Source: Holophagae bacterium | GTDB taxonomy: Bacteria > Acidobacteriota > Thermoanaerobaculia > Thermoanaerobaculales > Thermoanaerobaculaceae | Assembly: GCA_012516935.1 (NCBI GenBank) | Contig: JAAYVZ010000209.1 | Span: forward strand, 1-52,968 | Direction: 5' to 3' | Length of the DNA: 52,968 nucleotides | Shown here: positions 16,489 to 24,769 of the stretch, one piece after another | Position numbering within the stretch: the stretch's first letter is position 1 | How the letters are laid out: the number at the start of each line of letters is the position of its first letter | Program-made: the position numbers and the translations under genes | Notes under the pieces: model-generated | The model's database searches: none | What the model was told of the DNA's origin: nothing | Seen by the model: the letters and a program-made list of their open reading frames with translations, nothing else

Positions 16489-17673
16489 ATGCGCCGCAAC
16501 CGCCTGATCGTTGCTTCCGTGCTGGCCGCCATCGGCCTGTGGGGCCTGCTGGCCGCCTCCAGCGCCGACGCCATTCCGGCGTTCGCACGCAAATACCAAC
16601 TCTCGTGCTCGACCTGCCACGCGCCGTTCCCACGTCTCAAGCCGTACGGCGATGAGTTTGCGGGGCGAGGCTTCAGGATGGAGGACCCCACGAAGGAGCC
16701 GGCCCGGGCCACCTACGATGTCGGCGACCCGCTGCTCAAGCTCTTCCGTGAGCTGCCGCTCGCGGTGCGAATGGACTTGTACGGCCTTTGGCAGGAGAAG
16801 GAGGAGGTCAAGACCGACTTCCAGACACCGTGGGTATTCAAGGCGCTCTCGGGAGGGCAGATACACGACCATGTCTCGTACTACGTGTACGGGGTCCTCG
16901 AGGAGGGCAAGTCGGTCAAGATCGAGGACGCGTTCGTTCAGTTCTCGAACCTCTTCGGGGCTCCGGTGGACCTCATCGTCGGCCAGTTCCAAGTCTGCGA
17001 CCCGATGTTCAAACGCGAGGCGCGACTCGAGCACGAGGACTACCAGATCTTCAAGACCAAGGTGGGCTCAAGCCCGACCAACCTCGCGTACGACCGCGGG
17101 GCGCTCCTGGAATGGGGAGCGCCGGGCGGCCTCGACGTGGTGCTCCAGGTGGTCAACGGCAACGGGATTGCGGCCGCCAAGGACGAGACGTTCGACGACA
17201 ACAGCTTCAAGAACTTGAGCCTGCGGCTGGCGCGCCAGGTCGGTCCGGTGAGGGTCGGTGTCTTCGGTTACCGAGGCACGACGGCTGGGCAGCACGGCAA
17301 CAACGTCACGACCTACCTCGGCCCAGACCTGGTTGCTGACCTCGGTGACCGGTTCCAGCTCAACCTCCAGTACCTCCAGCGCAAGGACGACAAGCCGTTC
17401 CTCGGCCAGGGACCCGAGCGCGACGTGACGACCCGTGGCGGGTTCGCCGAGCTGCTGTTCTTCCCCCGCGGCCAGGATGGGCGGTGGGCGTTGTCGCTGC
17501 TGTACAACAACGTGGAGACCGACTTCCGGACCCTGCCCGATACCCGGTACGAAACCGTCGCGCTCACCCTCAACCGCCTGCTGGCGCGCAACCTGCGCCT
17601 GCTGGCGGAGGCCGTGCGCGACCTCGAGCACGACCGGACCAGGCTCACGTTGGGGGTCATCGCGGCTTTCTGA
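16489..17673 (+). CDS. Cyc2-like fused monohaem cytochrome-porin
   Basis: A 394-residue protein. A signal peptide ends near ASSADA. One CxxCH motif follows at Cys40-His44, in the setting AIPAFARKYQLSC then HAPFPRLKPYGDEF, closely resembling the haem segment of Cyc2 outer-membrane cytochrome-porins (FAR..., CxxCH, FPxL...G). The rest alternates hydrophobic and polar residues in beta-strands typical of a 14-18 strand barrel and ends in aromatic/hydrophobic Ala-Phe. A family of such single-haem porins exists beyond iron oxidisers, so iron oxidation is only one possibility. It starts 10 bases after the pentahaem gene (GGGGAGC upstream), so the two are probably co-transcribed. Confidence 0.75.
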   Translation: MRRNRLIVASVLAAIGLWGLLAASSADAIPAFARKYQLSCSTCHAPFPRLKPYGDEFAGRGFRMEDPTKEPARATYDVGDPLLKLFRELPLAVRMDLYGLWQEKEEVKTDFQTPWVFKALSGGQIHDHVSYYVYGVLEEGKSVKIEDAFVQFSNLFGAPVDLIVGQFQVCDPMFKREARLEHEDYQIFKTKVGSSPTNLAYDRGALLEWGAPGGLDVVLQVVNGNGIAAAKDETFDDNSFKNLSLRLARQVGPVRVGVFGYRGTTAGQHGNNVTTYLGPDLVADLGDRFQLNLQYLQRKDDKPFLGQGPERDVTTRGGFAELLFFPRGQDGRWALSLLYNNVETDFRTLPDTRYETVALTLNRLLARNLRLLAEAVRDLEHDRTRLTLGVIAAF

Positions 17674-17687
17674 GCTATGCTCGTGTC

Positions 17688-18638
17688 ATGATCTCCCGGA
17701 GGCGCCGCTTCGGCTCAGCGGCGGCGCTGGCTCTGATCGCCGCCGCCCACCCCCTCCGTGCTCAGCAGGAGCACCCGATCCAGAGCGCAGCAGCAGTGGT
17801 CTCGCCAGCGCCGTGGATCGATCGCGTCTACGATCGCATCACGCGGTTCTTCAACGCCCGGGTGCGAGCGATGGACTCCTACTTCGCCCAGCACGAGCCG
17901 GTCGACGCCGAGCAGGAGTCACAGCTTCGGGTGCGTCTTTGGCTGCAGCACGAGGACTCCGAGCTTGACTTCAAGCCGGTGGTGTCCACCAACTTACAGA
18001 TGCCGAATCTCGAGCGGAGGCTTGACCTTTACGTCGAGAACATCACCCAGAACCTGCTGCCCGGCAGCGATCCCGTGGAGTCGGACACCCGGTTGCGGGT
18101 GGGTGCACGCGGTGACTTGTTTCGAGGCGGGCGCTGGGCAGTCACACGCGATCTGGGCGTCGGCTTCTCCCACGGCGTCAAGCTCTACGCCCAGGTCACC
18201 GGTCACTTCCGGTGGTACTGGCGACACTGGGAGGGGGTAGCCAGCCAGTCGCTGTTCTGGAACCGTGATGACGACCTCGGCGGGCTATCCCGGATAGTGC
18301 TCGACCGCAAGCTCGCCCCGAGCCTGTATCTACGCCTGCAGTCGGCAGCCAAGTACACGCAGGAACGGGAGTACTGGCGCACCTCGCAGGTCGTCAAGGT
18401 GGCGTGGGTGATGGAGGAGCAGCGCCACTACCTGCTGGCCTCGGCAGCCGTGTTCGGCAAGAATCGCATCGTCGACGAGTACCGCTCCGAGCTCACCTAC
18501 CGCACCCGGATGTGGCGTCCGTGGATCTACGCTGAGCTCACGCCCTACCTGAGCTTCAGACGGGAGAAGGACTTCGAGTCGAGCCCGGGGGTGCGCGTCG
18601 GGCTCGATCTCTTTTTCGGCGGCACCCCTCGTCTTTAG
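17688..18638 (+). CDS. Outer-membrane beta-barrel protein, unknown
   Basis: A 316-residue exported protein. The signal peptide ends near PLRAQQ; a helical segment (WIDRVYDRITRFFNARVRAMDSYF) is followed by repeated amphipathic beta-strands and a C-terminal strand VGLDLFFGG typical of outer-membrane barrels. No cysteine and no CxxCH motif. Third gene of the cytochrome cluster, 14 bases after the haem-porin. It may be a structural partner or a separate porin; the family was not recognised. Confidence 0.6.
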   Translation: MISRRRRFGSAAALALIAAAHPLRAQQEHPIQSAAAVVSPAPWIDRVYDRITRFFNARVRAMDSYFAQHEPVDAEQESQLRVRLWLQHEDSELDFKPVVSTNLQMPNLERRLDLYVENITQNLLPGSDPVESDTRLRVGARGDLFRGGRWAVTRDLGVGFSHGVKLYAQVTGHFRWYWRHWEGVASQSLFWNRDDDLGGLSRIVLDRKLAPSLYLRLQSAAKYTQEREYWRTSQVVKVAWVMEEQRHYLLASAAVFGKNRIVDEYRSELTYRTRMWRPWIYAELTPYLSFRREKDFESSPGVRVGLDLFFGGTPRL

Positions 18639-18954
18639 GTCCTTGCTGCCACGTGTCGGGCGTCGAACGGCACGCTGCCGGCCCCGGCGCTCGACTGCGA
18701 TGCGGGCCCCGCCGGTCGACGGCGCGTCGAGCTCGATCGTGGCGACAGCCGTGCCCTCCGCGAGGCTCCACTCGGGCGCGCCGATCTTCTCTTCGATCGC
18801 CGTCACCAACCACGCTCCCGCCGTGATGGCATCGATGGCTCACGCTGCGAGGTGGTGGTCGTGTTGGACCGCCAGAATCGCGTTGCTATTATTCCATTGG
18901 GGCTCACGTCCGTATCCGGCGTCACGCGGCCGACTGGCCACCACGAGGTGAGGC
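18639..18954. other. Non-coding region upstream of the kinase-like pair
   Basis: About 316 bases without a convincing gene. The only clear signal is the promoter at 18864-18892. An inverted TTTAG...ACGTGT-like stretch just after the barrel gene is not convincing as a terminator. Confidence 0.4.
18864..18892 (+). promoter_or_regulatory. Promoter of the kinase-like pair
   Basis: TTGGAC (18864-18869), 17 bases, TATTAT (18887-18892). Five of six -10 bases match TATAAT. Transcription would begin about 55 bases before the ATG at 18955. It shows that the regulatory genes can be expressed separately from the cytochrome genes. Confidence 0.65.
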
Positions 18955-20160
18955 ATGACAGAGGAAACCCACAGCCGTCCCGACCTGGCAAGCCCAGAGC
19001 TGGAGGCCGAGGCTGCCGCCTTCTTCGAGGATCTGCATCACGCCCAGGCAGAAGGCAAGCGGGAGGTGGAGCGCGCGCTCGGTGGCGCGCGGTTCGGCCT
19101 CGTCTTGCCTCCCCTCGGCGAGGGTGACCGCGGCATGGTGTACCGGTTGCGGTCATGGTCCATGACGTTGCCGCATGCGCATGGGGCGTTGTGCTTGAAA
19201 GTCGCCAAGCAGCAGCCGGTATGCCGCGAGCGGTTACTCGAGGAGCAGATGACGACGTCGTTTTTTCTGGGCGAGGGGATCGTCGTACCGCGTATTCACT
19301 ACATGGACTCGTTGGGCCGGTTCGCCCTCAAGGACCTCATCGAGGGCGAGTCGGTGACCAGCTTGTACCTGCGGTTCGCCAGCCTCACGGCCCGCACCCA
19401 GAGCTTGGTCTTGGAAGGGCTCGAGCACTTCCTTACCCGGCTGCTCGAGCTGTTTCGCAAACGCCCGGACTGTCAGGTCTCGATCAGCCCCAACAACATC
19501 TACGTGCTGACCGAGGCCGGCCGCTTCTCCGACCCCCTCCAGCTCGTGCTCATCGACCCCGGAACGACGCTCAAGAAAAGTTACGAAGGGTTCACCTTCC
19601 AGAAGTACTGGAACGAAGTGCTGCCCGACCGGGTTCGCAAGTACCAGCGCACCGGATACCTCCAATGGTTGGTGCCGAAGGAGGTGACACAGTCCGAGCG
19701 CGACGAGGCGAAGGGCTTCGAGATCTTCCGGGACCTCAAACCGTCGGAGGTGTTCCTGCTCCTCAAGGTGGCGCGCACCATCGAGTACGATGCCGAGGAG
19801 GTCATCTTCTCCGAGGGCTCGATCGGGGAGAACTTCTATCTCGTGCTGGAAGGCGAGGTGGAGCTGCGGCGCGGCCATTTCTCCCGCTCCGGCCAGTTCG
19901 GGGTGCGCATCAAGCCCGGGTCGGTGTTGGGTGAGATGGGCTTTTTGCTGCACGCTCCGCGCTCGATGACTGCCGTGGCTGCCACGCCCTGCAAGCTCAT
20001 CGAGGTCGACCGCGAGCGCTTCAACGAGCTCATGGAAGCGAACCTCACCGCTCCCTACAAGCTCATCCGCAACATTGCCATCACCCTGGCCGAGCGTCTG
20101 CACGCGCTCGACAGCTCCCACGCCCGCCTACTGGAGGAGCGCGCCACCGGCGCGTACTAG
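18955..20160 (+). CDS. Kinase-fold protein fused to cyclic-nucleotide-binding domain
   Basis: A 401-residue cytoplasmic protein. Residues 50-235 look like a protein-kinase/APH-type fold: Gly-rich loop LGEGDRGMVY, Lys82 (CLKVAK), a catalytic-loop-like QVSISPNNIYV and a DFG-like Asp201 in LIDPG. The catalytic-loop Asp is replaced by Ser176, while the metal-binding Asn181 and Asp201 remain, so phosphotransfer by the standard mechanism is doubtful. Residues 262-384 form a cNMP-binding (Crp-type) domain with LGEMGFLLHAPRSMTA as phosphate-binding cassette, keeping Glu and Arg. The next gene is a clear paralogue of the kinase part. Function unknown; a ligand-gated regulator is plausible. Confidence 0.75.
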   Translation: MTEETHSRPDLASPELEAEAAAFFEDLHHAQAEGKREVERALGGARFGLVLPPLGEGDRGMVYRLRSWSMTLPHAHGALCLKVAKQQPVCRERLLEEQMTTSFFLGEGIVVPRIHYMDSLGRFALKDLIEGESVTSLYLRFASLTARTQSLVLEGLEHFLTRLLELFRKRPDCQVSISPNNIYVLTEAGRFSDPLQLVLIDPGTTLKKSYEGFTFQKYWNEVLPDRVRKYQRTGYLQWLVPKEVTQSERDEAKGFEIFRDLKPSEVFLLLKVARTIEYDAEEVIFSEGSIGENFYLVLEGEVELRRGHFSRSGQFGVRIKPGSVLGEMGFLLHAPRSMTAVAATPCKLIEVDRERFNELMEANLTAPYKLIRNIAITLAERLHALDSSHARLLEERATGAY

Positions 20161-20168
20161 GGGGTCTC

Positions 20169-21140
20169 GTGGTCAAGGAGACGACACGGCTTTACGAGAT
20201 CTGCCCTCGCTGCGAGGGCGCGATCCTCAAACGCGTGGAGGTGCCCTACGAGATCGCGGTGGCGGGCTCGCCGGTGCGCATCCCCAAGGTCCAGGTGGAG
20301 GAGTGCCGCAACTGTGGGTTCCGGTCGCTCTCGGGCAAGGAGGTGCGGCTTTTCGAGGTGCTGTTCGCCCCCCAGTACGCTCACGTCATCGACCTCGTGC
20401 AGGCGCTCAAAGCAGCCGGCTTTTTCGGCATGTTCCTGCGCGAGCATCGCAGTGAGTCGTGCCTGGGCTTCGGCTCCCGCGACTACGTGGCGGGGCTCGG
20501 GGCGGACCTCCAGAACCTGTATCTCGACAACGAGTCGAGCCATGTCATCGAAGGGCTCGACGAAGCCGTGGGCAGCGTGCCGATCGAGATCGCCGATCAC
20601 CGCTACACGGTGAAGCTCCCCAAGATCGGCGAGGGCGAGAACGGTATCGTCTACGACTACGAGGAGAGCCAGCGAGCGGTGCTGAAGATCGCCAAGCCGC
20701 GCGCTTACAGCCGCGACCACATTCGACAGGAGTGCGAGCTGACCAGCTTCTTCGCCAGCCACGGCGTGCCCGTGCCGGGGATCGAGGAGTATGACCCGTA
20801 CGGCAGCTTCGTGGTCAAGCAGCGGCTCGCCGGGCTCTCGCTGGCCCGGATCTATGACGATCTCGGTTCGCCGACCCAAGCTCGCCACCTGCTCGCCAAG
20901 CTGGCCGTTCGTGCCTTCATCGACCAGCTCCTCGAGCTTTTCGTACGGCACCCCGACGCCAAAACCTCGGTGAGCCCCAACAACATCTTCGTCATCGAAG
21001 ACGGAGACCGCTGCGAGTGCCTGCTGGTCGACACCGGCCCCGCACCGTTCCACGACTACTCGTCGTTCGACTTCGAGGAGTATTGGAACGTCACCATCCC
21101 CAAGAAAATCGAGCAGTACCGCTCGGTCGGCTACCTGTAG
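20169..21140 (+). CDS. Zinc-ribbon kinase-fold protein, paralogue of preceding gene
   Basis: A 323-residue protein. The N-terminus carries two CxxC pairs (Cys12/15 and Cys46/49) like the YgiT/MqsA-type zinc finger. Residues 145-323 repeat the kinase-like fold of the upstream product: IGEGENGIVY, Lys173 (VLKIAK), KTSVSPNNIFV and Asp288 (VDTG), ending in FEEYWNVTIPKKIEQYRSVGYL, which aligns with FQKYWNEVLPDRVRKYQRTGYL upstream. Again the catalytic Asp is Ser (Ser267). GTG start with GGGGG upstream, eight bases after the previous stop. The shared SxSPNN motif suggests a conserved, possibly non-canonical nucleotide site. Confidence 0.72.
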   Translation: MVKETTRLYEICPRCEGAILKRVEVPYEIAVAGSPVRIPKVQVEECRNCGFRSLSGKEVRLFEVLFAPQYAHVIDLVQALKAAGFFGMFLREHRSESCLGFGSRDYVAGLGADLQNLYLDNESSHVIEGLDEAVGSVPIEIADHRYTVKLPKIGEGENGIVYDYEESQRAVLKIAKPRAYSRDHIRQECELTSFFASHGVPVPGIEEYDPYGSFVVKQRLAGLSLARIYDDLGSPTQARHLLAKLAVRAFIDQLLELFVRHPDAKTSVSPNNIFVIEDGDRCECLLVDTGPAPFHDYSSFDFEEYWNVTIPKKIEQYRSVGYL

Positions 21141-21321
21141 CCCCTACCCCCACCCGACCGGTCGAGAGCTGAGAGTCCAAAGCCCTCCTCCACGCCGCCC
21201 ACGCTCCTTCGCCTCGCGACCTGGACCCGGACCCGAGCTCAGACGTGGGCCTGGCCCTCTTCAGGAGACGAGCGTCGAGGTCGGGCCGCAAGGCAGTCCC
21301 CTCGGGTCGACGCCTCGGAAC

Positions 21322-21349
21322 CTGTCTGTTCCCCTGCCGGGCATATACT
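21322..21349 (+). promoter_or_regulatory. Candidate promoter of the FHA/Fe-S fusion gene
   Basis: TATACT (21344-21349) is a good -10; the best -35 is CTGTCT (21322-21327) with 16-base spacing, three of six consensus bases. It lies 67 bases before the ATG at 21416. The weak -35 suggests activator dependence, which is speculative. Confidence 0.4.
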
Positions 21350-21415
21350 GGCGATGATCGCATTCCCGGGCTTCGGGCTGGCTCGAGGCTCGGCAGGTAG
21401 GACGGGGAGATAGTC

Positions 21416-24400
21416 ATGCGCGATCTCGGCCCGGCGTTGGGTGGCGTTCCGGTTCCTTCCGGCTCGGTCGGGACGGCGCCGCCACCGAGCGAGACAGCCG
21501 GGCTGGCCACCGTGCCCACCAGGCCCGCCGACCTCGAACGGCTCGCGGGCTGGCGGGCGAGGCTTCGGCAGACGGCTGGCATCGGGGCCGGGCGGACGAT
21601 CGCCCTTACCGGCGCCCGCCTGCGAATCGGCCGCGCCACCGGCAGCGACATCACCATCGACGACGGCAGCATCTCCCGAACCCATGCGGAGATCCGCTTC
21701 GAGAACCGCTGCTGGCTCGTCGAGGACCTGCGCTCGGCCAACGGAGTGCGGATCGACGGCAGCCCGGTGCAAACCGCCCCACTCGCACCTGGCTGCACGC
21801 TGACCCTCGGGAACGTCCAGCTCGTCCTGGAGCAGCCCGTCCCCGAGGTGCCGCTGCCGGAGCGCTTGTCGCTGCTCGCCGGGAGCGAGCTTTTGGCCAA
21901 CCTCGACGAGCATGCCCGGCACGAGATAGCCATTGGTCTCGAGGGGCGGTTCTTCCCCGAGGGTGCGGTGATCGCGAGGGCCGATGCGCCTGGCGAGGTC
22001 ATGCTGTTCGTCGTCGCCGGCAGCGTGCGCGTCGTCGAGGTCAACGACGAGGGCGGGGAGCAGGTGATCGAGCACCTGGGCCCGGGCGGCTGGTTCGGCG
22101 ACCGTCTGCTCGTCGCGGGCGGTGCGTACGGACACACGCTGGTCGCTGACACGGACGTGTGCGTGCTCGAGCTCGCCAAGTCCAAGCTCCAGATGCTGCG
22201 GCACACCCGCCCCGAGGTCGATCAGACCATTGTCCTCAACGCCCGCGAGAGGCTGCGCACCGCCCAGAGCAAGGCACCGGACAGGGTCCAGCGGCACGAC
22301 GGGGTCGAGCACTTCGCCGTGGCGACGGCAGTGGAGATCATCGGCGAAGACCTCGAGATCCGGCAGGCGCGGACACAGGTCGAGGAAGCCGCCAGGGCGG
22401 GTGCCCACCTGCTGATCATCGGCGAGCGCGGGGTGGGGAAGAAGACGTTCGCCCGCTACTACCACCACATCAGCACCGGCGCCAGGCAGCCTTATGTCGA
22501 GATCTCGCTGGCCGAGGTGGCGCCAGCGGCGGTGGAAGCCACACTGTTCGGCGTCGAGGCGGACCCCGCGAACCCTCAGGAGGAGGGCCAGACCGGGTTG
22601 CTCGAGACCATCGGGGACGGCACTCTCGCCATCGTTCACGCCGAGCGGCTCGATATCCACCAGCAACGCCTGCTCCTCACCTATCTCACGCACGGCTGGT
22701 ATTGGCGTCAGCACGGGCGGCAAGCCCATCAGGGCCAGACGCGCCTCGTGCTGGTCGCCACCGGCAGCGAGGCGGAGGTCATGGGGCGGCTGATCCCCGA
22801 CCTGTGGGAGGCTCTTGCCGGACGCCGGGTCGTCGTTCCACCGCTGACCCAGCGCCTCAGAGACATCCCTCTACTTGCAAAACACTTCCTTGGACTGGAC
22901 GCGAAGCAAAGCGGGCGCAGGGCACGGCTGCTCTCGCGCGAGGCGGAAGACCGACTGGTGTCATATGGCTGGCCCGGCAACCTGCGCGAGCTCGAAAACG
23001 TGATGCAACGTGCCGCCATCGTGGCGAGCGAGGACACCATCGTCGCCCCCGACCTGATTTTCGTGGCCCCGCCCGAGAAGGAGGTCCACAAGCTCAACCT
23101 CCTGCGCAACGAAAAGCTGCGCACGTTCCTGCGCCGATCGAGGCTGCTGACCGTGCTCACCTGGGTCAACATCGCCCTCGTGGGTCTGGTGACGGCCCTG
23201 ACCCTGTACGGCGCGACGCGGCCACCTGGACATCCGCTGCGGGAAGCGGGAAGCAACCCGGGGATGCTCGTAACCTGGTCCATCTGGGCGGTTTTTCTAC
23301 CGCTGGTGAGCGTGCTGGTGGGGCGGATCTGGTGCGGAATCTGCCCGATCGCCGGTATCGGCGAGTTCGTGGCCGGTCTCAAACGCTACAACCTGCCAGC
23401 ACCGAGCTTCTTGAAGAGAATCGACTTCTGGGGGCTGGTGATCGCTTTCGTGGTGGTCGACCTCATCGAGAGCTTCGTCGAGATCGACGTCAGCCCGTTG
23501 TCCACCGGGATCTTCCTGCTGGTGGTGCTCTACCTTGCAATCGCCTTCACCGTGCTGTTCGAGCGGCGGGCGTTCTGCCGCTATCTCTGCCCGCTCGCCG
23601 GCTGGCTCGGTGCCTACTCGACCATCGCGCCGATCGAGATTCGCGGCAACAAGAAAGTGTGTCAGACACAGTGTGGCGAGCATACCTGCTACACGGGCAC
23701 CGAGACCGTGGAAGGTTGCCCCATGTTCCTCTACCCGGCGTCGATGACCAGCAACGCCGAGTGCCTGCTGTGTACCAAGTGCGTACAGGCCTGCGCACAC
23801 AAGGGCGTGCAGCTCAACCTCCGGCCCCCGCTCTCCGAGCTCTGGCGCAACTCGCAGCCGCTCCTGGCGCTCTCGGTGTTCTCGGTGATGCTCGTCGGCA
23901 TCATGGGGTTCCACCAGCTCGAGGGGCTGGCCTGGTTCAAGCCGCTCAAGACCGGCTTTTTCGCCTCGTCGGCGGTCGCCAATCCGGTCCTCATGGGAAG
24001 CTTCATCATCCTCTGCCTGCTGGGGTTCGCTCTCGCGGCCACGCTCTCGGCCGCCGCCTCGCAGGAGCGCGTCCGCGACAACCTCGCCGCGTACGGGATC
24101 GGCTTCGTACCGCTGGCGTTCGCGGGCCACGCCGCCCATCTCCTGGAGGGTTTCCTCGACCACGGTCTGTACGAGCTCCTCGGCTACGCGAGAAAGCTAT
24201 GGGACTCGGTGATCAACGGGATGCCCATGACGGGACGCGAGGGGCTGGTGGAGCCGTTCGTCAACCCGGCGGTCATCACCTTCCTGAAGTTCCTCGTCGT
24301 CTCGGGTGGCATCACCGGGAGCGCCGTGGCGCTCGTCATGATCGCTCGCCGCGCCGGGGAGCGGAACGCTTTCGCCCGCGCCTTGCCCCATCTGCTGCTG

Positions 24401-24454
24401 CTGGCGGGGCTGGCGATCACGTACTACGTGATCTTCCTCGGCACCCAGAGCTGA
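21416..24454 (+). CDS. FHA + cNMP-binding + degenerate sigma-54-type AAA+ + NapH/NosR-like Fe-S membrane protein
   Basis: A 1012-residue fusion. FHA domain (about 60-135) with GRATGSD, SISRTHAEI and SANGVRIDG. Crp-like cNMP-binding domain (about 160-275). AAA+ domain related to sigma-54 activators (about 310-560) keeps Walker A GERGVGKKT (336-344) and the C-terminal SYGWPGNLRELENV, but the Walker B acids are lost (GTLAIVHAERLD), the GAFTGA loop is replaced by GVEADPANPQEEG and the arginine finger is missing. From about 580 there are some nine membrane helices carrying CGICP (Cys640, Cys643), CRYLCP (Cys721, Cys725), a further four-Cys cluster and a ferredoxin motif with Cys783, 786, 789 and 793, as in NapH/NosR/RdxA electron-transfer proteins. 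GGGGAG precedes ATG 21416. Probably membrane electron transfer under sensory control; function unproven. Confidence 0.88.
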   Translation: MRDLGPALGGVPVPSGSVGTAPPPSETAGLATVPTRPADLERLAGWRARLRQTAGIGAGRTIALTGARLRIGRATGSDITIDDGSISRTHAEIRFENRCWLVEDLRSANGVRIDGSPVQTAPLAPGCTLTLGNVQLVLEQPVPEVPLPERLSLLAGSELLANLDEHARHEIAIGLEGRFFPEGAVIARADAPGEVMLFVVAGSVRVVEVNDEGGEQVIEHLGPGGWFGDRLLVAGGAYGHTLVADTDVCVLELAKSKLQMLRHTRPEVDQTIVLNARERLRTAQSKAPDRVQRHDGVEHFAVATAVEIIGEDLEIRQARTQVEEAARAGAHLLIIGERGVGKKTFARYYHHISTGARQPYVEISLAEVAPAAVEATLFGVEADPANPQEEGQTGLLETIGDGTLAIVHAERLDIHQQRLLLTYLTHGWYWRQHGRQAHQGQTRLVLVATGSEAEVMGRLIPDLWEALAGRRVVVPPLTQRLRDIPLLAKHFLGLDAKQSGRRARLLSREAEDRLVSYGWPGNLRELENVMQRAAIVASEDTIVAPDLIFVAPPEKEVHKLNLLRNEKLRTFLRRSRLLTVLTWVNIALVGLVTALTLYGATRPPGHPLREAGSNPGMLVTWSIWAVFLPLVSVLVGRIWCGICPIAGIGEFVAGLKRYNLPAPSFLKRIDFWGLVIAFVVVDLIESFVEIDVSPLSTGIFLLVVLYLAIAFTVLFERRAFCRYLCPLAGWLGAYSTIAPIEIRGNKKVCQTQCGEHTCYTGTETVEGCPMFLYPASMTSNAECLLCTKCVQACAHKGVQLNLRPPLSELWRNSQPLLALSVFSVMLVGIMGFHQLEGLAWFKPLKTGFFASSAVANPVLMGSFIILCLLGFALAATLSAAASQERVRDNLAAYGIGFVPLAFAGHAAHLLEGFLDHGLYELLGYARKLWDSVINGMPMTGREGLVEPFVNPAVITFLKFLVVSGGITGSAVALVMIARRAGERNAFARALPHLLLLAGLAITYYVIFLGTQS

Positions 24455-24769
24455 CCGCACTCCGTAGCCCGCCTTCGATCCCACGAGGTGGGGGTCGCTT
24501 TCCGCCCGCTGAGCCCTGATCCACCGAAACCCCACGGAGCGAGGGCGGGCACGGACGAGCCCATCCACCGCCGACACCGCCGGCACGCGACATCCGAGCA
24601 CCGCTCGCGACTTCCTCCGGTCGCCGCCACCGCGGTCCGGAAGCGACATCCTTTGTCTGCTATAACCTCCTCAGCGCTCGTGCGTATGAGCAGCCATGCA
24701 CCAACCGAGGCCGAAAGCCTCGTGACCGTACCGCACAGCGTCTCGGTGGCGCAGGAGAGGAAGGAACCG
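24455..24769. other. Intergenic region upstream of the YIP1 gene
   Basis: About 315 bases. It contains a CCCAC-GAG-GTGGG hairpin near 24478-24490 without a U-tract and the extended -10 promoter at 24658-24666. An in-frame upstream ATG at 24686 for the next gene has no Shine-Dalgarno. Nothing else seen. Confidence 0.4.
24658..24666 (+). promoter_or_regulatory. Extended -10 promoter of the YIP1-transporter cluster
   Basis: TGC followed by TATAAC (24661-24666), an extended -10 element. No TTGACA-like box lies at the usual distance, consistent with extended -10 promoters. The transcript would cover the YIP1, MacA-like and MacB-like genes. Confidence 0.5.
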
